A DNA stretch of 64,000 nt from Cardinalis cardinalis (taxonomy: Eukaryota > Chordata > Aves > Passeriformes > Cardinalidae), in contig JACDOX010000007.1 in the NCBI GenBank assembly GCA_014549065.1, positions 5,449,034 to 5,513,033 of the forward strand, in the 5' to 3' direction. The position numbers and the translations under genes were made by a program. The notes below the pieces were generated by a model. That model saw nothing but the letters and a program-made list of their open reading frames with translations. It was not told the DNA's origin and made no database searches. Below, piece after piece: positions 33,624 through 50,142 of the stretch (position 1 is its first letter; the number at the start of each line of letters is the position of its first letter).

Positions 33624-36600
33624 CTGTTAATCTGCGTATGTATTGGTACAGCTGTTCTGAGAAAGCTTCTGAAGAAAATTTTTCCATAACTCTNACTCTC
33701 CCAGCTGCTCCCATTGTGTCCTTTAAGAGAGGATCTCTCACAATTTTTTCCATGGCATCTGCGAATTGCATTGGCAGAGGATCACACAAAAATCCTGTAA
33801 CATTATGTGAGATTGATTCTAAAGGACCTCCTGAATTAACTGCTATAACTGGACATCTCATATACATTGCCTCCAAAGGGACAATGCCAAAATGTTCATT
33901 GCTTGGTGTATAAAGCACACACACAGAGTTACTAAAAAGAGCGATTTTNTGTTCATCTGAGAATGATCTCAGAAAAGTCACATGGTCATTAACATCAAGT
34001 TTGGCTGCGAGTCTCCTCAGCTCTTCATAGTGCTCCACGTTTTCCAGAACTCGCTTATCATAACCACCTGCCATAACCAGGTGAACTTCATCCCACTCAT
34101 GGGAATCAAGTCTCCCTCGAAGTTCGTGCAAAGCTTCGAGAGCCAATGCCAGATTCTTTTTTCTCTCATACCTATTAATGGAAAGAAACAAGAACTTTTT
34201 CTTTTTCGGTATCAGATCAGCTATGTCTGCAGGAACAATTTCTTCAAAGCTACTGATGTTGAGCGATGGGTAGAGGACATCTGGTTTTATGTGTGACAGG
34301 GACTTAAACGTGTCTTTGAACACGCTGGCAGTGAACTTGCTGTTCACAACGATGCAGTCTGCCATGCCAGTCGTGTACTCCTCCAGCCAGTCGAGCGGCA
34401 GTCGGTAGAGGCGCTTCAGGAAGGATTCTCTCTTGGTCAGGAGCTGATCGGGAAAGTGGCAGTAAAACAAAACCTTCTTACGGGTTCTGGCCAGTCTAAG
34501 CACAGGAATGCAGGCAGACACCTAGTGCAACCAGAGAGACGGGACAAGAGGAGAGGTTAATTGTTTGTGTCAGTGCCACCAGTGTGCACATGCCACTTCA
34601 AAGCCACGCTCTGAGAGCCGCTGCTTTGCAAGCCAAGTGCCTTCTCCCTCTCCCCCACACAAGTCGTACTCCCTCATCCAGGACCTCATGTGGCCCTATA
34701 ATTTCTCCCAGCTCCCCACCAAGGTCCCATCAAGCCCTAGGACTTCTCCAAGCACCTCCTTCCACCACTACCAGGGGTGCTGGCAGAGTCCAAGCAGCAG
34801 TGGCATCTTCTCCCTCCAGCTGCCCCAGAATGTAAGACATAAATTGCAAAATGCGGAATAGGTCAAGATTATCTGAAGTCAGGACATTCTTTGGTGTAAG
34901 GTCTTTATACACTTTCAAACCTAATCAGCAAGAAAGAAGACCTCATCAGTGGAACTGTCAGCAGCCAGCATCCCTTAGTCAACAACATCCTGGAACTAAC
35001 AAGCCTTAAAGATGTAGTAAATCAAGATGCTGATTTATGTCTATGTATACATTGCTAACTTTGCAAAATACTTAAGGTCCGTGTATCCTATAGCTAAACT
35101 ATGTTCATTATAACACTAAAAAACACACCCACAGGTCAGAAAGACCCCTGCTCAGGTGAAGACTATTTCCCCAAGCAAGTGTAGAAATTAACTGGGGACA
35201 GGTAACTTGCACAGAATCAATCAGGCTGGAAAGAGATCACCAAGTCTCAAGAATGACCCAACACCATTGTGTCAACTAGACCATGGCATAAACGGCACAT
35301 CCAGTCTTTCCTTAAATATATCCAGGGCCAGTGACTCCATCACCTCCTTGGGCAGTCCATTTCAATGTATAATCAGCCTCTCTGAAGAAATTCTTCCTAA
35401 TGTCGAAGCTAAGTCTCCCCTGGTGCAGCTTAAGACTATGTTCTTTCATTTTGTCACTAGCTGTCAGGGAGACCAATCCCCACCTGCCAGAACATCCTTT
35501 CAGGCAGTTATAGAGGGTGATAAGGTGCCCCTGAGCCTCCTTTTCTCCCAGCTAAACATCCCAGTTCCCTCAGCCACTCCTCATAAGACTTATGGTCCAG
35601 ATCATCCTCCAGCTTCACTTCCCTTCTCTGGAAACTATTAACCAATCATAACATTATGAGGCGCCACTCTTAGGAAGTTACTAACTCTGAATTTCTGTGT
35701 ATAAAAGCTGGCACAGAAAGCCTGATGGGGTGTCCTTGATTTGTAAACCACTGTGGAGCAGCCAGGCTTGCACACACTCTCCTTGAGTGTGTCATTACTG
35801 GCTTGTTGCACACCCGATAATGAATCCAATTTTGTGGGGATTTGATATTCCAGGANTCTGGAGAATGCCTCTCATGAGACACTGCAGGAACTGGGCTAGT
35901 TTAGTCTACAGAAGAGAAGACTAGGAGATGATTAATTCACATAAATATCTCAAAGATGGACCTCATCTCAAGAGGATGCTGCCAGACTCTTTAGTGATAT
36001 CCACTGACAAGACGAGAAGTGGCCATAAACTAGAACACCAGAACTTCTACATCCACATGAAGAACTTCTTTAGATTGAGGGTGGCAGAGCACTGGAAAAG
36101 GCTGCCCAAGAAGGTTGTGGAGTCTCCCTCTCTGGAGACATTCCAAACCCATCTGGACGCGTTCCTGCGGCACCTGCTGCAGGTGCCCCTGATTTGCCAG
36201 GGGGTTTGGAGTAGATGATCATCAGACGCCCCCTCCAACCCTAACAATTCGGTGATTTTGTGAAGAGCAGCCCCATTGGAGCATCCCCGCCTCCAGTCGG
36301 GGCAGCGGCAGCGGCGCTCCCGTCCCCATGTGCATGTCCATGTGCATGTCCATGCCCGCACCTGGTCGCACACGAAGGCGTCGAAGGTCTCTCCGCTGAG
36401 CAGCAGCACGTAGAGCGCCACGAAGGCCATGCGCAGGGCGGCGCACAGGGCGTGCCCGCGGCCGCACAGGCTGCGCGGGAGCCAGCCGCCCGCCCGCCGC
36501 ACCGCCAGCCCGCGCGTCTCCGCGAAGCAGCGCCCGGGGTCGTAGTGCGCCGTCCAGATCTGCACCCGGCAGCCCCGCGCCCGCAGCGCCAGCGCCGCGT

Positions 36601-36685
36601 CCACCACCAGCCGCTCCGCGCCGCCCAGGCCCAGGTCCGGGTGCAGGAACAGCACGGACGGGCCCGCTCCTCCCGCCTCCTCCAT
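33619..36685 (-). CDS. ALG2 alpha-1,3/1,6-mannosyltransferase
   Basis: Two coding exons on the minus strand: exon 1 at 36685-36362 (108 codons) and exon 2 at 34521-33619 (300 codons plus TAA). The intron is 1840 bp with CAG|GTGCGG donor and CACTAG acceptor. The 408-residue product is close to the usual vertebrate length of about 416. ALG2 adds the second and third mannose (alpha-1,3 and alpha-1,6) to dolichol-linked Man1GlcNAc2 on the cytosolic face of the ER. It belongs to GT-B fold family GT4. Visible marks are the N-terminal loop HPDLGLGGAER at residues 15-25, SINRYERKKN near 222-231 and the EX7E motif EHFGIVPLE with Glu317 and Glu325. The start used has a strong Kozak context (GGCCATGG); an in-frame ATG 7 codons upstream (36706) has a weaker context. 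Residues 299 and 384 are unreadable because of single Ns. No break is seen. Confidence 0.97.
35211..35640 (-). mobile_element. CR1 fragment, minus orientation, in ALG2 intron
   Basis: It opens with CACAGAATCAATCAGGCTGG and continues through the reversed CR1 3' UTR ('TATCCAGGGCCAGTGACTCC', 'CACCTCCTTGGGCAG', 'GAAGAAATTCTTCCTAATGTC') into the end of the ORF2 region. About 430 bp survive. It lies in the same orientation as ALG2. Confidence 0.9.
35641..35880 (+). promoter_or_regulatory. LTR-like promoter segment (CCAAT plus TATA)
   Basis: ACCAATCAT at 35640-35648 is followed about 50 bp later by GTATAAAAGC near 35700-35709, a spacing seen in retroviral LTRs and RNA polymerase II promoters. The segment fills the gap between two oppositely oriented CR1 copies. 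No matching second LTR or internal region was found, so a solo LTR is only a possibility. Confidence 0.3.
35881..36263 (+). mobile_element. CR1 fragment, plus orientation, in ALG2 intron
   Basis: It contains 'GGGTGGCAGAGCACTGGAAAA', 'GGCTGCCCAAGAAGGTTGTGG' and 'AGTCTCCCTCTCTGGAGACATT' type segments, then the CR1 tail with CGGTGATTTTGTGA. It is antisense to ALG2 and ends about 100 bp from the exon 1 donor, at the edge of the CpG island. Confidence 0.9.
36327..36354 (-). repeat. 12-bp minisatellite next to the ALG2 donor
   Basis: CATGTGCATGTC (plus strand) occurs twice plus four bases, ending 5 bp before the donor GT at 36360-36361. The unit length is a multiple of three, so the read-through frame stays open. 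Confidence 0.8.
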
Positions 36686-36897
36686 GGCCGCTGCCGCGGG
36701 TCGCATGCGCAGCCCGGCAGTCCCGGTGGGACACGTCAGCCTTGCTTCCCTTCCTCCCGGGCCTTCCCTCTCGCCCCGCCCGCCGGGCGGCCGCGCTGCT
36801 GCCCGACGCGCCGTTCGCCGCGGTTCCGCGCCAGCCCGGCCGCTGCGCAAGGAGCGGGCGCGACCGAGGCGTCCCGGCGGGCAGCGGTCTCGGAACG

Positions 36898-36925
36898 TAT
36901 CCCTGTACCCATGGATACAGGGATA
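36898..36925. repeat. 28-bp near-perfect palindrome in the shared promoter
   Basis: Arms TATCCCTGTA and TACAGGGATA flank a CCATGG core. Only one base pair of the 14 mismatches. The dyad lies within about 30 bp of the midpoint between the ALG2 and SEC61B start codons and is AT-richer than the surrounding CpG island. Confidence 0.85.
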
Positions 36926-37077
36926 AAGGGCTGCTGCTGCTCAGGCATTATCTGGAGAAGCCGCGAGGCCCCGGGATGCGCGGCGCGGGGCGGAGCCTGA
37001 TGCGGACGGGGACGTGGCCGGAGCGGCTGTAGCGGAGCGTGTGTGAGACCGCGCCGAGCCCCAGCAGCGCCGCCGCC

Positions 37078-42040
<4,963 letters not shown>

Positions 42041-42259
42041 ACTCAGCTGCCAACTTAAAGCATACATCTTGGACCAAAACTATGGTGGATCCTGGTTGTT
42101 CTTGGAGAGAGACTGGGGAAGCTTCCTATCACCTGTTGAAGTCCTGTCAACTTTGGCTATAATACCGAATTAATTTCTCAGTTTGCTACTTGGGCAGCTT
42201 TAAAGCCTGTCATGGGTCATTTTATATTTGTATCTGTACACTTAGAATACAGGTATTGC

Positions 42260-42265
42260 AATAAA
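42260..42265 (+). terminator. SEC61B poly(A) signal
   Basis: AATAAA 220 bp after the stop codon, giving a 3' UTR of about 240 nt. A second AATAAA at 42514-42519 could give a longer form. Confidence 0.7.
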
Positions 42266-42769
42266 AGTTGTATATGGAAATAGAAACAGTCTTAACTGTA
42301 TTTTTTCCTCTTCCAGTATACCACCACTAACACATTTTACTAGTGGTTTTCATGAATAGTCATATTTCTGAGGAANTGCTCTTTGACAGTTCAAACCAGA
42401 TTCTTCCAAACTATACATTGCTATATAACTTTATGCTAGAAGATCTTGTTTTGTGGATGAAAGAGGCAAAATCAGGTTCACAAACATGNGAAGATAACCA
42501 ATGTCCTTGTTGAAATAAAACTGAAGTACCAGTGCTGAGATGGATGTGTTCTTCTTTTAACTCCAGAAGAATAGCTGGAGTTGTTTAATTTATTTTCTAA
42601 ATGCAAGTTAAACTTTACTCAGTGCTTCTTATACATAAAAGTTANATGTTTGGTTTTTTGGAGCTGCACTTGAGGAACAACATGAGCAGGTACCTAACTG
42701 ATTTTAAAAAGAATAATTGCATGGCTGTCAAAGACATTTTTCACCCTCAGTCACATGGTGTGGTACTTG

Positions 42770-42849
42770 NGGCTGTCCTGGGCAGGGCCAGGAGTTGGAC
42801 TTCAGTGGTCCTTGTGGGTCCCTTCCAACTTAGGATATTCTGTGATTGA
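42770..42849 (+). mobile_element. CR1 3' tail, plus orientation
   Basis: 'GGAGTTGGACTTCAGTGGTC', 'GTGGGTCCCTTCCAACTTAGG' and ATATTCTGTGATTGA form the last ~80 bp of a CR1 copy downstream of SEC61B. Confidence 0.85.
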
Positions 42850-45800
42850 GTGACTGCAGGTCCAGACTCTTTCAAGGAGAACTAAATTGAATGGGAGGCT
42901 GGAAGAGCAATGACAGCATTTCAAATAACAGGACATGCAAATAGGCTGAGATACAGCTAAGTGTTTCTTCAGATAATCACTCCAGTTTACTTCTGGATGT
43001 TCAGTATTTTCCTTTTGAACAGTCACACAGCTCTTCCTTCTCTTTTTAAAGGTACCTACATATTTGTTCATTAGTATTTTTCACTGCTAATATGATATTG
43101 AAGTTGGATAGAATTATTTTAGCCTGCTGTTCATGTTGAGTCCTGGTTGAATATCAGCTTGTTATGGGAAAANGATATTCTTAGTTATGCAGCATTGACA
43201 GAAGTTCTAACTGCATGTTGTGGAAGCAGCCTCTCNTATGACATTCCTTAAAGCAGTTCTTAAATTAGTGTTACTTCAGAAAAGACCAAACTGTTCAGAA
43301 CAAAAGCAAGAATGAGGAATGTGGTCTCAGGGCTATAGAGNTAATTGTTTTGAGCTGTGCTAAAACATTGCATTTGTACCTACTGCAAATGTGGAGGGAA
43401 AGAGAAAACTTGGGGCAGAAACTGAAAGTTATCTTAGAAAATGTAATAGTAGGAAGGTGTTTTTAGAGGTTTAGAAGTTGAGGAGCAGGGAATTTCGGGG
43501 ACTCAAAGGCAGTGGTGCAGCAGAAGACTAAATTGGTGGAAGCTGATACTAATAAATCATGTATCGAAGGGAAAGGGATCCATAAATCATTTGCCTCTAT
43601 GCATATGGAAGGNAAGTTAAAACACAAGGGAAAATTAAGTAAGTAGGGGGGGTAGTTAACCACTTCAGAATGTGCCTCACTAAAATGCTTTGCTTAGCAA
43701 GGAATTAAATTTTGTACAGTCAGCAATTTCATTTTAAGGCAAGAAAATGTAAAGAGAAGACCAAATGCAGGTCAGTTGTTCTGCTGACCATGTGAACAGA
43801 CTCTGCTGAGCTAATTTGTGGTGGTCAAAGGAAAAGGAATGGAATACTCTAGTGTAAGGATAATGACAGTAATACCAAAGTAAGTAACCTCTTTTTTACT
43901 GTTTTCCAATATACTGTTTGACTGTTTTCTAATATAGCAGGAAACAATTTTCTTTTAAACTCTTCCACTCCCTAGAAGCGGTTTTCTCACATCAAATAAT
44001 TCCGTTTAAAGCTTTCCATATTTTTGCTCTTTTGGTATCCTTCTGCTTCTAAAGACCAGAGTTGATGATGACCTTGAAAAAGTGATGGGGGGAAGACAGC
44101 TGTACAGCCTTTTGATAAATTTTTAATACATTTTAATACATTTAGTTCAACTGAGTATAAAAATGCTGACTATTTTGACAGTGATGTCCGTATTTAAATA
44201 CTTTAAATAATTTTTTTTTCTAGAATGGCCTGTATAATGGATTTTTGTATGCGCTGTCAAAGGAAGCTAATGTCTCTCATTTTGCACAAATTACTTTGCA
44301 CCCTTGCTTGGCTTTATATTTTGTGTCAGCATACCTCTGGTGATACTTAAGTTGGATTCAACTAGTTGAAACATCTGTAGTTTTCTTTTCCTTGTGCTTA
44401 ATTAAAACCCAGATTTCTCTATTGTATGCTTCCAAGTTGTGATTATTTCAATTATTAGCATGAATATGTTGGATATTCATACTCATATTCTTAGTGTTTC
44501 ATGTACGTGAGTTGTAGTGGAGTCTTGCAACTGATGTTTATCAAACTTCAGCTCCAGAGAGGTACAGATAAAGAAACNCATGTTACAGACTTATCAGAAT
44601 TCTGGTTAGAAATGAATGTGAAATTCTGTTCGACCTGGGTGAATAAATTATAGCCATACTGATAAACAGTAGCTAATCTGTGATACAGAAAACTAGTCTT
44701 TCAGTAATAGTTGGAAAAGAAGAAAGGACAGTCATTTGAAAAGCTTTGTATCAATTGACTAGAAATTAGTAAGACTTTGGATTTTTATGCCTACTGGTAT
44801 GTGATTGAAATACAAGCTTGACTGAGCTGACTGTTGTAAATATCTTTACTTAGGTGCTGTAGAAGGCTCTTAAGTCCTCAAAGATCTTTACTTTGCCTCC
44901 TTTACNATAAAGATTCAAGGTATCTGGAAGAACTTGTGTTTCCATAGAAGATAAAGCAGTAGAACCTTTTTTCCTTGACTTAAGTTAGTTGCAACCTCAG
45001 ACTCCATTATCCCTCAGCTGAAGAAGGAGTTTTATAAGGAGATGATTCTTTTGTGCATGAGTTCATCTTTCTTAAGGTTTTCTTCTCCCCCCACCCCACC
45101 CCCAACAATAAATCTTGAGTNTGTGAGCAGGTTCAGTCTAATTTGACAGTGACTTAGAAGCTGAAAGACAGTGTTCTTGAGGGTTGGATGGAATAGGTCA
45201 CTGATAGAAGAGGGAGATGGTCAAAGCTCCTGCTGTAAAAAAGCCTTGCACTTTTAGCTTGTTACCCAGGAATGAAAGGGGGAGAGAGACTTCTTTAATG
45301 CCTTTCTGATAGGAAGACTTTAACCTTTGCTCTTGCACGTATTTGCACACTGAAGTCGAATACCCACGAGCTACTCATCTGTAGGTATATGGGCTTCATT
45401 AGTTCTGGTGTTTCAGATTTGCCTTTTGCTTTTGCCATCTGCTTAGAAGCCAGCTCTGCTGCTCAACACNTGCACACACATGCTCTCTCCAGTGGTTTTT
45501 TNTTTTGTTTTTTTTCTGGAGAAAGAGATGACTTCAAGGTCTAACTGGTTGTATACTTTCTGCTTTGGTAATAAGGCTGCATTGGCATCTTCCTATTAGC
45601 TGTTTATATAAGTGTGTTTCATGGAAGATTTTCTAAGCTTGGAGTTGGTAATAATATACTAAGAATAGTAATAATTCTCCTTAAGATCTCTGAGGGGCAA
45701 CTCTGCCTTTTAGTTTTTTTTTTATTATTGAGGGGAAACTTCTACAACATTTGTGATTTCTGCTATGATTTCAGAAGTTGCTGAAAGGCAGGCTAAGCAA

Positions 45801-47156
45801 GAGCAGGTGTAAAGCTACTGAGTATACCTCATCCTTGACATGTATTATTTTCCTCTCTTCTTCCTTCTGTGCTCTATTTATCTCTTTTTCTCTGGAGACC
45901 TCCGATGNTACTGAATTGTGCCATGTAGTAGGATAATGCTCTGATGCAGAGGTATGCCAGGCAGTAGCAATAATGAACAGGACAGACCCATTTTACTTAA
46001 GTGAAAAATTCAAGTTCAGATGTATATCACCACAGATTTGATACTGCTATCACACGTGTGGCATCAGGTTGCAAATAATTATCCTTGTTTCTTATTTTGA
46101 GTGATTTTTCACATGGCTGCCTTTCAGAATAGTATCTGTGACTTTTTGACCAAACCAAAATTTATAAACTCTTTGAAGTTACACTNTTATTTCATAAAAT
46201 AGAACTAAGCAAAACTTCCCATGCACTGCTTCCTTGAAAGAGCTGCTTGTCATAAAAGGTGAAAAAAGTGAAATTCCAGCTAGTTTAGTGTGATTTTGTT
46301 TTGTTCATGCATTTATCACTAAGTAAATATACTGACCTGGTTTTCTTCTCAGATGATACAGAGAGATAGAAAATATGCTTACACATTCTGCAGAGGTTAG
46401 ACATTGTCTGAGTGAAATGCTTCCAAAATGAGAATTAAATTTGTGGTTACTATGCTCTGGTTTCAGAGGGGCTGCATTCCCAACATGACTTAATTATCAA
46501 ACACTATTCGGTGAGACCTTCCAGTTTATTAACTACTGTCTTGGTTGTTTTTCTGGTAAGGTAATATGAACAGAACCTAAAGCAATGTTGCCTTAAATTC
46601 CCAAGATTGGCTAGTAAGTAATGTTACTCCCGATTTACATGATGTGCCATGCAGTTGGAGTGTGGCATTTGTTGTTATCAGTGAAGGAGAACATATGTGT
46701 TCCTCACCTCAGGGAGACATCTGTGAGGGAGAAAACATAACTACGTGTTACAACTGCACAGAAATTTGTAAAGGACCAAACTGTTGTAATTCAGTGTGAA
46801 TCTGAACTTGATGCAGTTGTGGGGTTTGGTAGACCTCGCTTTCTAATTTTGTTCCATTTTTGTTTCCATATTCCTCCTTTTACTTCAAAAGTAATCAAAG
46901 GATAAAATGAATTAAATGTAATATTAAATATATTTTTAAAGTGAACACTCTTATCTTTCTTTAATCTCAAAGCAATTTTTTTGTTTGATTGAAACTACAA
47001 TGAAAAATAATTGCAAATGCCAACATTTTCCATGAAATTGAAATTCACGCTGAAACCAGTTCTTAACACTAGACAGCCACGACAGTGTGAAATAGTATTG
47101 GAAATATGGGTATAGGTCATAGCAAAATGTACTTCGGTAAGAACTTGTGGATGTCT
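42850..47156. other. Intergenic, no supported gene
   Basis: AT-rich unique sequence with many single Ns. An isolated ISRE-like GAAACTGAAAGT lies at 43418-43429, and there is a C-rich tract near 45087-45104. No coding signal seen. Confidence 0.55.
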
Positions 47157-47965
47157 TTGATCCAGCTCCCTGCTTAGAGCAGAGTAATCATCAAGGCTTG
47201 ATCAGGTTGCTGAGGGCCTTCTGTAATTGCATTTTGAGAATCTCCAAGGAAGGGGTTTCTCTGGGTGCCTATCTCTGTGCTTAACCANTGTCCTGTGAAG
47301 ATATTGTTTGTTATATCCAATCAGAATTTCTTTGTTGGACCTTGCAGTNAGTGATTGCCTCTCATCCTTTTGCTGTGCATTGGGAGGGCTGTAGCTCCAT
47401 CTACTTTCTAACCTTTGCTGGGGACAGCAGTTTGTGTTTTACCCTCAGCCACTTGAGCTAAACAAACCNGTCTCTGTCCCTGTGTGTCATGTGCAGCTGC
47501 CTCCAGCCATCTAAATACCCCTCTCCTAGATTCTCCAGTTTGTTAGTGCTTCTTTTGCACTGGGGGCACAAAACTCAGTTTTCCAAATGAGTGTGTAATA
47601 AGAGAATGTCTTTACAAGTGCTTTGCTGACATGCCTGTTGTACATCTTGTTCCATGGTTAGGCTTTGTTGCTGCAAGGGTGTGCTGCTGGTTCATGTCCA
47701 GTGGGGCCACTGGGACGTTTTGTGCAGAGCTGATCTCTGGAGAGTCAGGCCGTGTCTCACTGCATGGAGTGGCTCCATCCAAGATACAGGACTTAAAGTT
47801 TGTCTGTCCTGAACTTCAGAAGGTTTTTTTGTCTCTTTTTTTCACACTGCTAAGGTCCTTGGGATTGCAGGGCTCTTCTCCACCAGCTACCACTTTATGA
47901 AATTTGGTGTCCCCGTAAACTTGCTGAAGATGCAGATAATGAGACCAATTGCCTTCCTGCCAGGA
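47157..47965 (-). mobile_element. Old CR1 fragment, minus orientation
   Basis: Reversed CR1 3' region ('TTTTGAGAATCTCCAAGGAAG', 'TTTCTCTGGGTGCCTATCTC') passes into ORF2 carboxy-terminal sequence ('GCTTTGTTGCTGCAAGGGTG', 'TGCTGGTTCATGTCCAGTGG', 'AAACTTGCTGAAGATGCAG'). About 800 bp are recognisable. Strong divergence and small deletions suggest an old subfamily. Confidence 0.8.
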
Positions 47966-50074
47966 ACACGACAGTGAGTTTGCATCACTGCAGGATTACT
48001 TCAAGCTTCTGTCCCTGTTTATGGCCATCCTCAAAAAACCTGATATGTCTGGGCTTGAGCGTAATCCTGGCACTGAGATACTGAATTTCACATAAGGACA
48101 GGCTCTAGCCTCATGCATGGAGGATGCAAGTGAAAACTCAGACGTGCTTCAGAGTGCCTTCCCAAAATTCACTAGGCACTGTTCCCAGGCCTTCTGCTTA
48201 TTCATTTCTCACTCACCACCTGTGCATTCAGATCTATCTGCTGGCTCATAAACTGATTTATATAAAAAGTTCTAACTTCTCAATAGCCTACACCATTTCT
48301 GTTATGTGTAGATCTCACACAGACTGTGCTAGAAGATGCCTCCAACATGCACTAGGTGGCCAGAGCAACACATAAAAGTTAATTTCTGGTATGATTTCAG
48401 TTGAAAAGTATGTTTTTCTGAATTTCCTCTTAGCATTCCCAGTGAATCCAGAAGAAGGAAGAAAATTTCCAAGTATATACTCATCCTGTATTCTTTCTCC
48501 CCTTGAACTGACTAGTCTCTGAAAGGAAAAGGGGCTCTAGGAATATAACTGTAAAAATTCTTCTAGGCATTTCTTTGCCAATAAAAAAGAATTGTTAAGA
48601 TATTTTCCTAAAATGAGTTAAACCCACTGCATACNTTTGTGATTCGTGTGTGTCCAAATGATGAGATACCTGTGTGTCCAAACCAGGTTGAGAGTCCAGG
48701 TTGTTTCTCCTGGAACATTTGTCTGTCTAGAGTCTCAAGGCTAGGTGGTTTTCACCTCATTCTCAAGTAGACAAGAGGCTAAAAGTGTTAAAGAATTGTC
48801 TACATATAATCCCAGGTAATTGCCAGTGCTGACTAGACAGGTCCTGTGTAGCGGTGAAGTGTGGATGTTTTCCAGGGAGACTGGGTACAGTTATTTGAAT
48901 GTTTACAACTGGCTTTTCTTTGCCATATAGATGTCAAAGCTTAGTGGGGGAAAATAATACCAATGTCTCAAAGTTCACTTTTCCTGCTCTTGCAGGCAAC
49001 ACAGCATTAAAGCATTTTACAGATTGATCAAACACCTTAATTTAAGATATGTGAAATTCCCATGTCTTGTCTGAGAAGGTACACTGGGATATGTACAGCA
49101 GTTAGCCCCCTCCCTATATAAAAAGACACCTCTTGGCAGTGAAGTTGTAGGTGTAGTTGTGCCAGATTTAGTAAAATTCTGTAGCTGATTCACAGGCAAT
49201 GTAAATATGCCTGTACTTTAGGAAGATGGTGTTGGTGGAAGTCAGTCTGTGCCTTACCCCTAGAATGCATGGAGCATCAGGTAATGAAAAGAGATGTCTC
49301 AAAAAGCCACCTAATCACCATGTTTTATAAAAAAGTTCTGTCAGACAATTGTATTCATGCTCCAGACCCTGTTCTTCCACCATCTACTGTAAAACAGTGG
49401 CTTTCAGATAATGCTGAAATTGGCAACAATACTGCTNCTGATAATTCATGGATCAGATTACAGGGAACTTTGTCATAAAAATTGGCATACATTCCAAACA
49501 CAGCATCCTATCTTACTCTAAGTGTCTTTGTGAAGTACCCAACTGTGAAAAACCTGCAAAGGNAGATTAAAGTGGGAGAATGATGGCACCATGGCTTCTG
49601 GCATTCCAGTGTAAATCCATTGTGCTGCTGTAAACCAGCAAATGTATGGATCAAAGTGGTACTTTCACATACAAAGTCTCATTTTTTCACTGTGCAGTTA
49701 ACACCATCAGGTCTCAGATTTGAAAGTGTAACTGCAATGCCTAATTAGCACACCCATGCTAAATATTTCCAGTACCTTCTGTGAGAGAAGAGCTTTCATG
49801 CAGTGCTTCCCATCCTACATTTCCTTTCTCACCCTCACTTGATGCTGCTGAGTAAAATCCCTATAGCACTAAGAACCACTGCTACTTACTAGCTATTAGT
49901 AATAAGCTATACCACCATCATTTCCTTGTTCTCCCAGTTTTCTGCCTTCAAGCTTCGGCCAGAGTAACCCCTTAAGTTCTTTTCTGTTTTAAGCAATCAT
50001 ATCACTTGTGCTCAACTCCTGATGACCTCCTGATAAAGTAGCAGTTTCTACTTTGAAGGAGGACGTAATTCAAG
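47966..50074. other. Intergenic, nothing recognised
   Basis: No gene or identified repeat. The phrase TGTGTGTCCAAA occurs twice near 48647-48682. Confidence 0.5.
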
Positions 50075-50142
50075 TCAATGGTGAGGTGGTTGGAACTAGG
50101 TGCTCTTTAAGGTCCCTTTTGCAGCTCTGTGATTCCGTGTAG
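50075..50142 (+). mobile_element. CR1 3' tail, plus orientation
   Basis: 'GGTGGTTGGAACTAGGTGCTC', 'TTTAAGGTCCCTTTTGCAGC' and TCTGTGATTCCGTG are the last ~65 bp of a CR1 element. Confidence 0.8.

Larger units (their letters stand above)
34522..36361 (-). other. ALG2 intron 1
   Basis: The intron holds two CR1 copies in opposite orientation (35211-35640 minus, 35881-36263 plus) with an LTR-like promoter segment between them, and a 12-bp minisatellite 5 bp from the donor. The first ~310 bp after the donor keep the ALG2 frame open to 36047, so a retained intron would add a long unrelated tail. Confidence 0.85.

Noticed and set aside
36260..37000. 246-codon plus-strand open frame
   Set aside because: It lies antisense to ALG2 exon 1 and the CpG island; GC-rich DNA lacks stops, and the product is Pro/Ala/Arg-rich without a domain.
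43418..43429. ISRE-like GAAACTGAAAGT
   Set aside because: A single match to GAAANNGAAA is expected about twice by chance in 64 kb on both strands; no TATA box or exon lies nearby.
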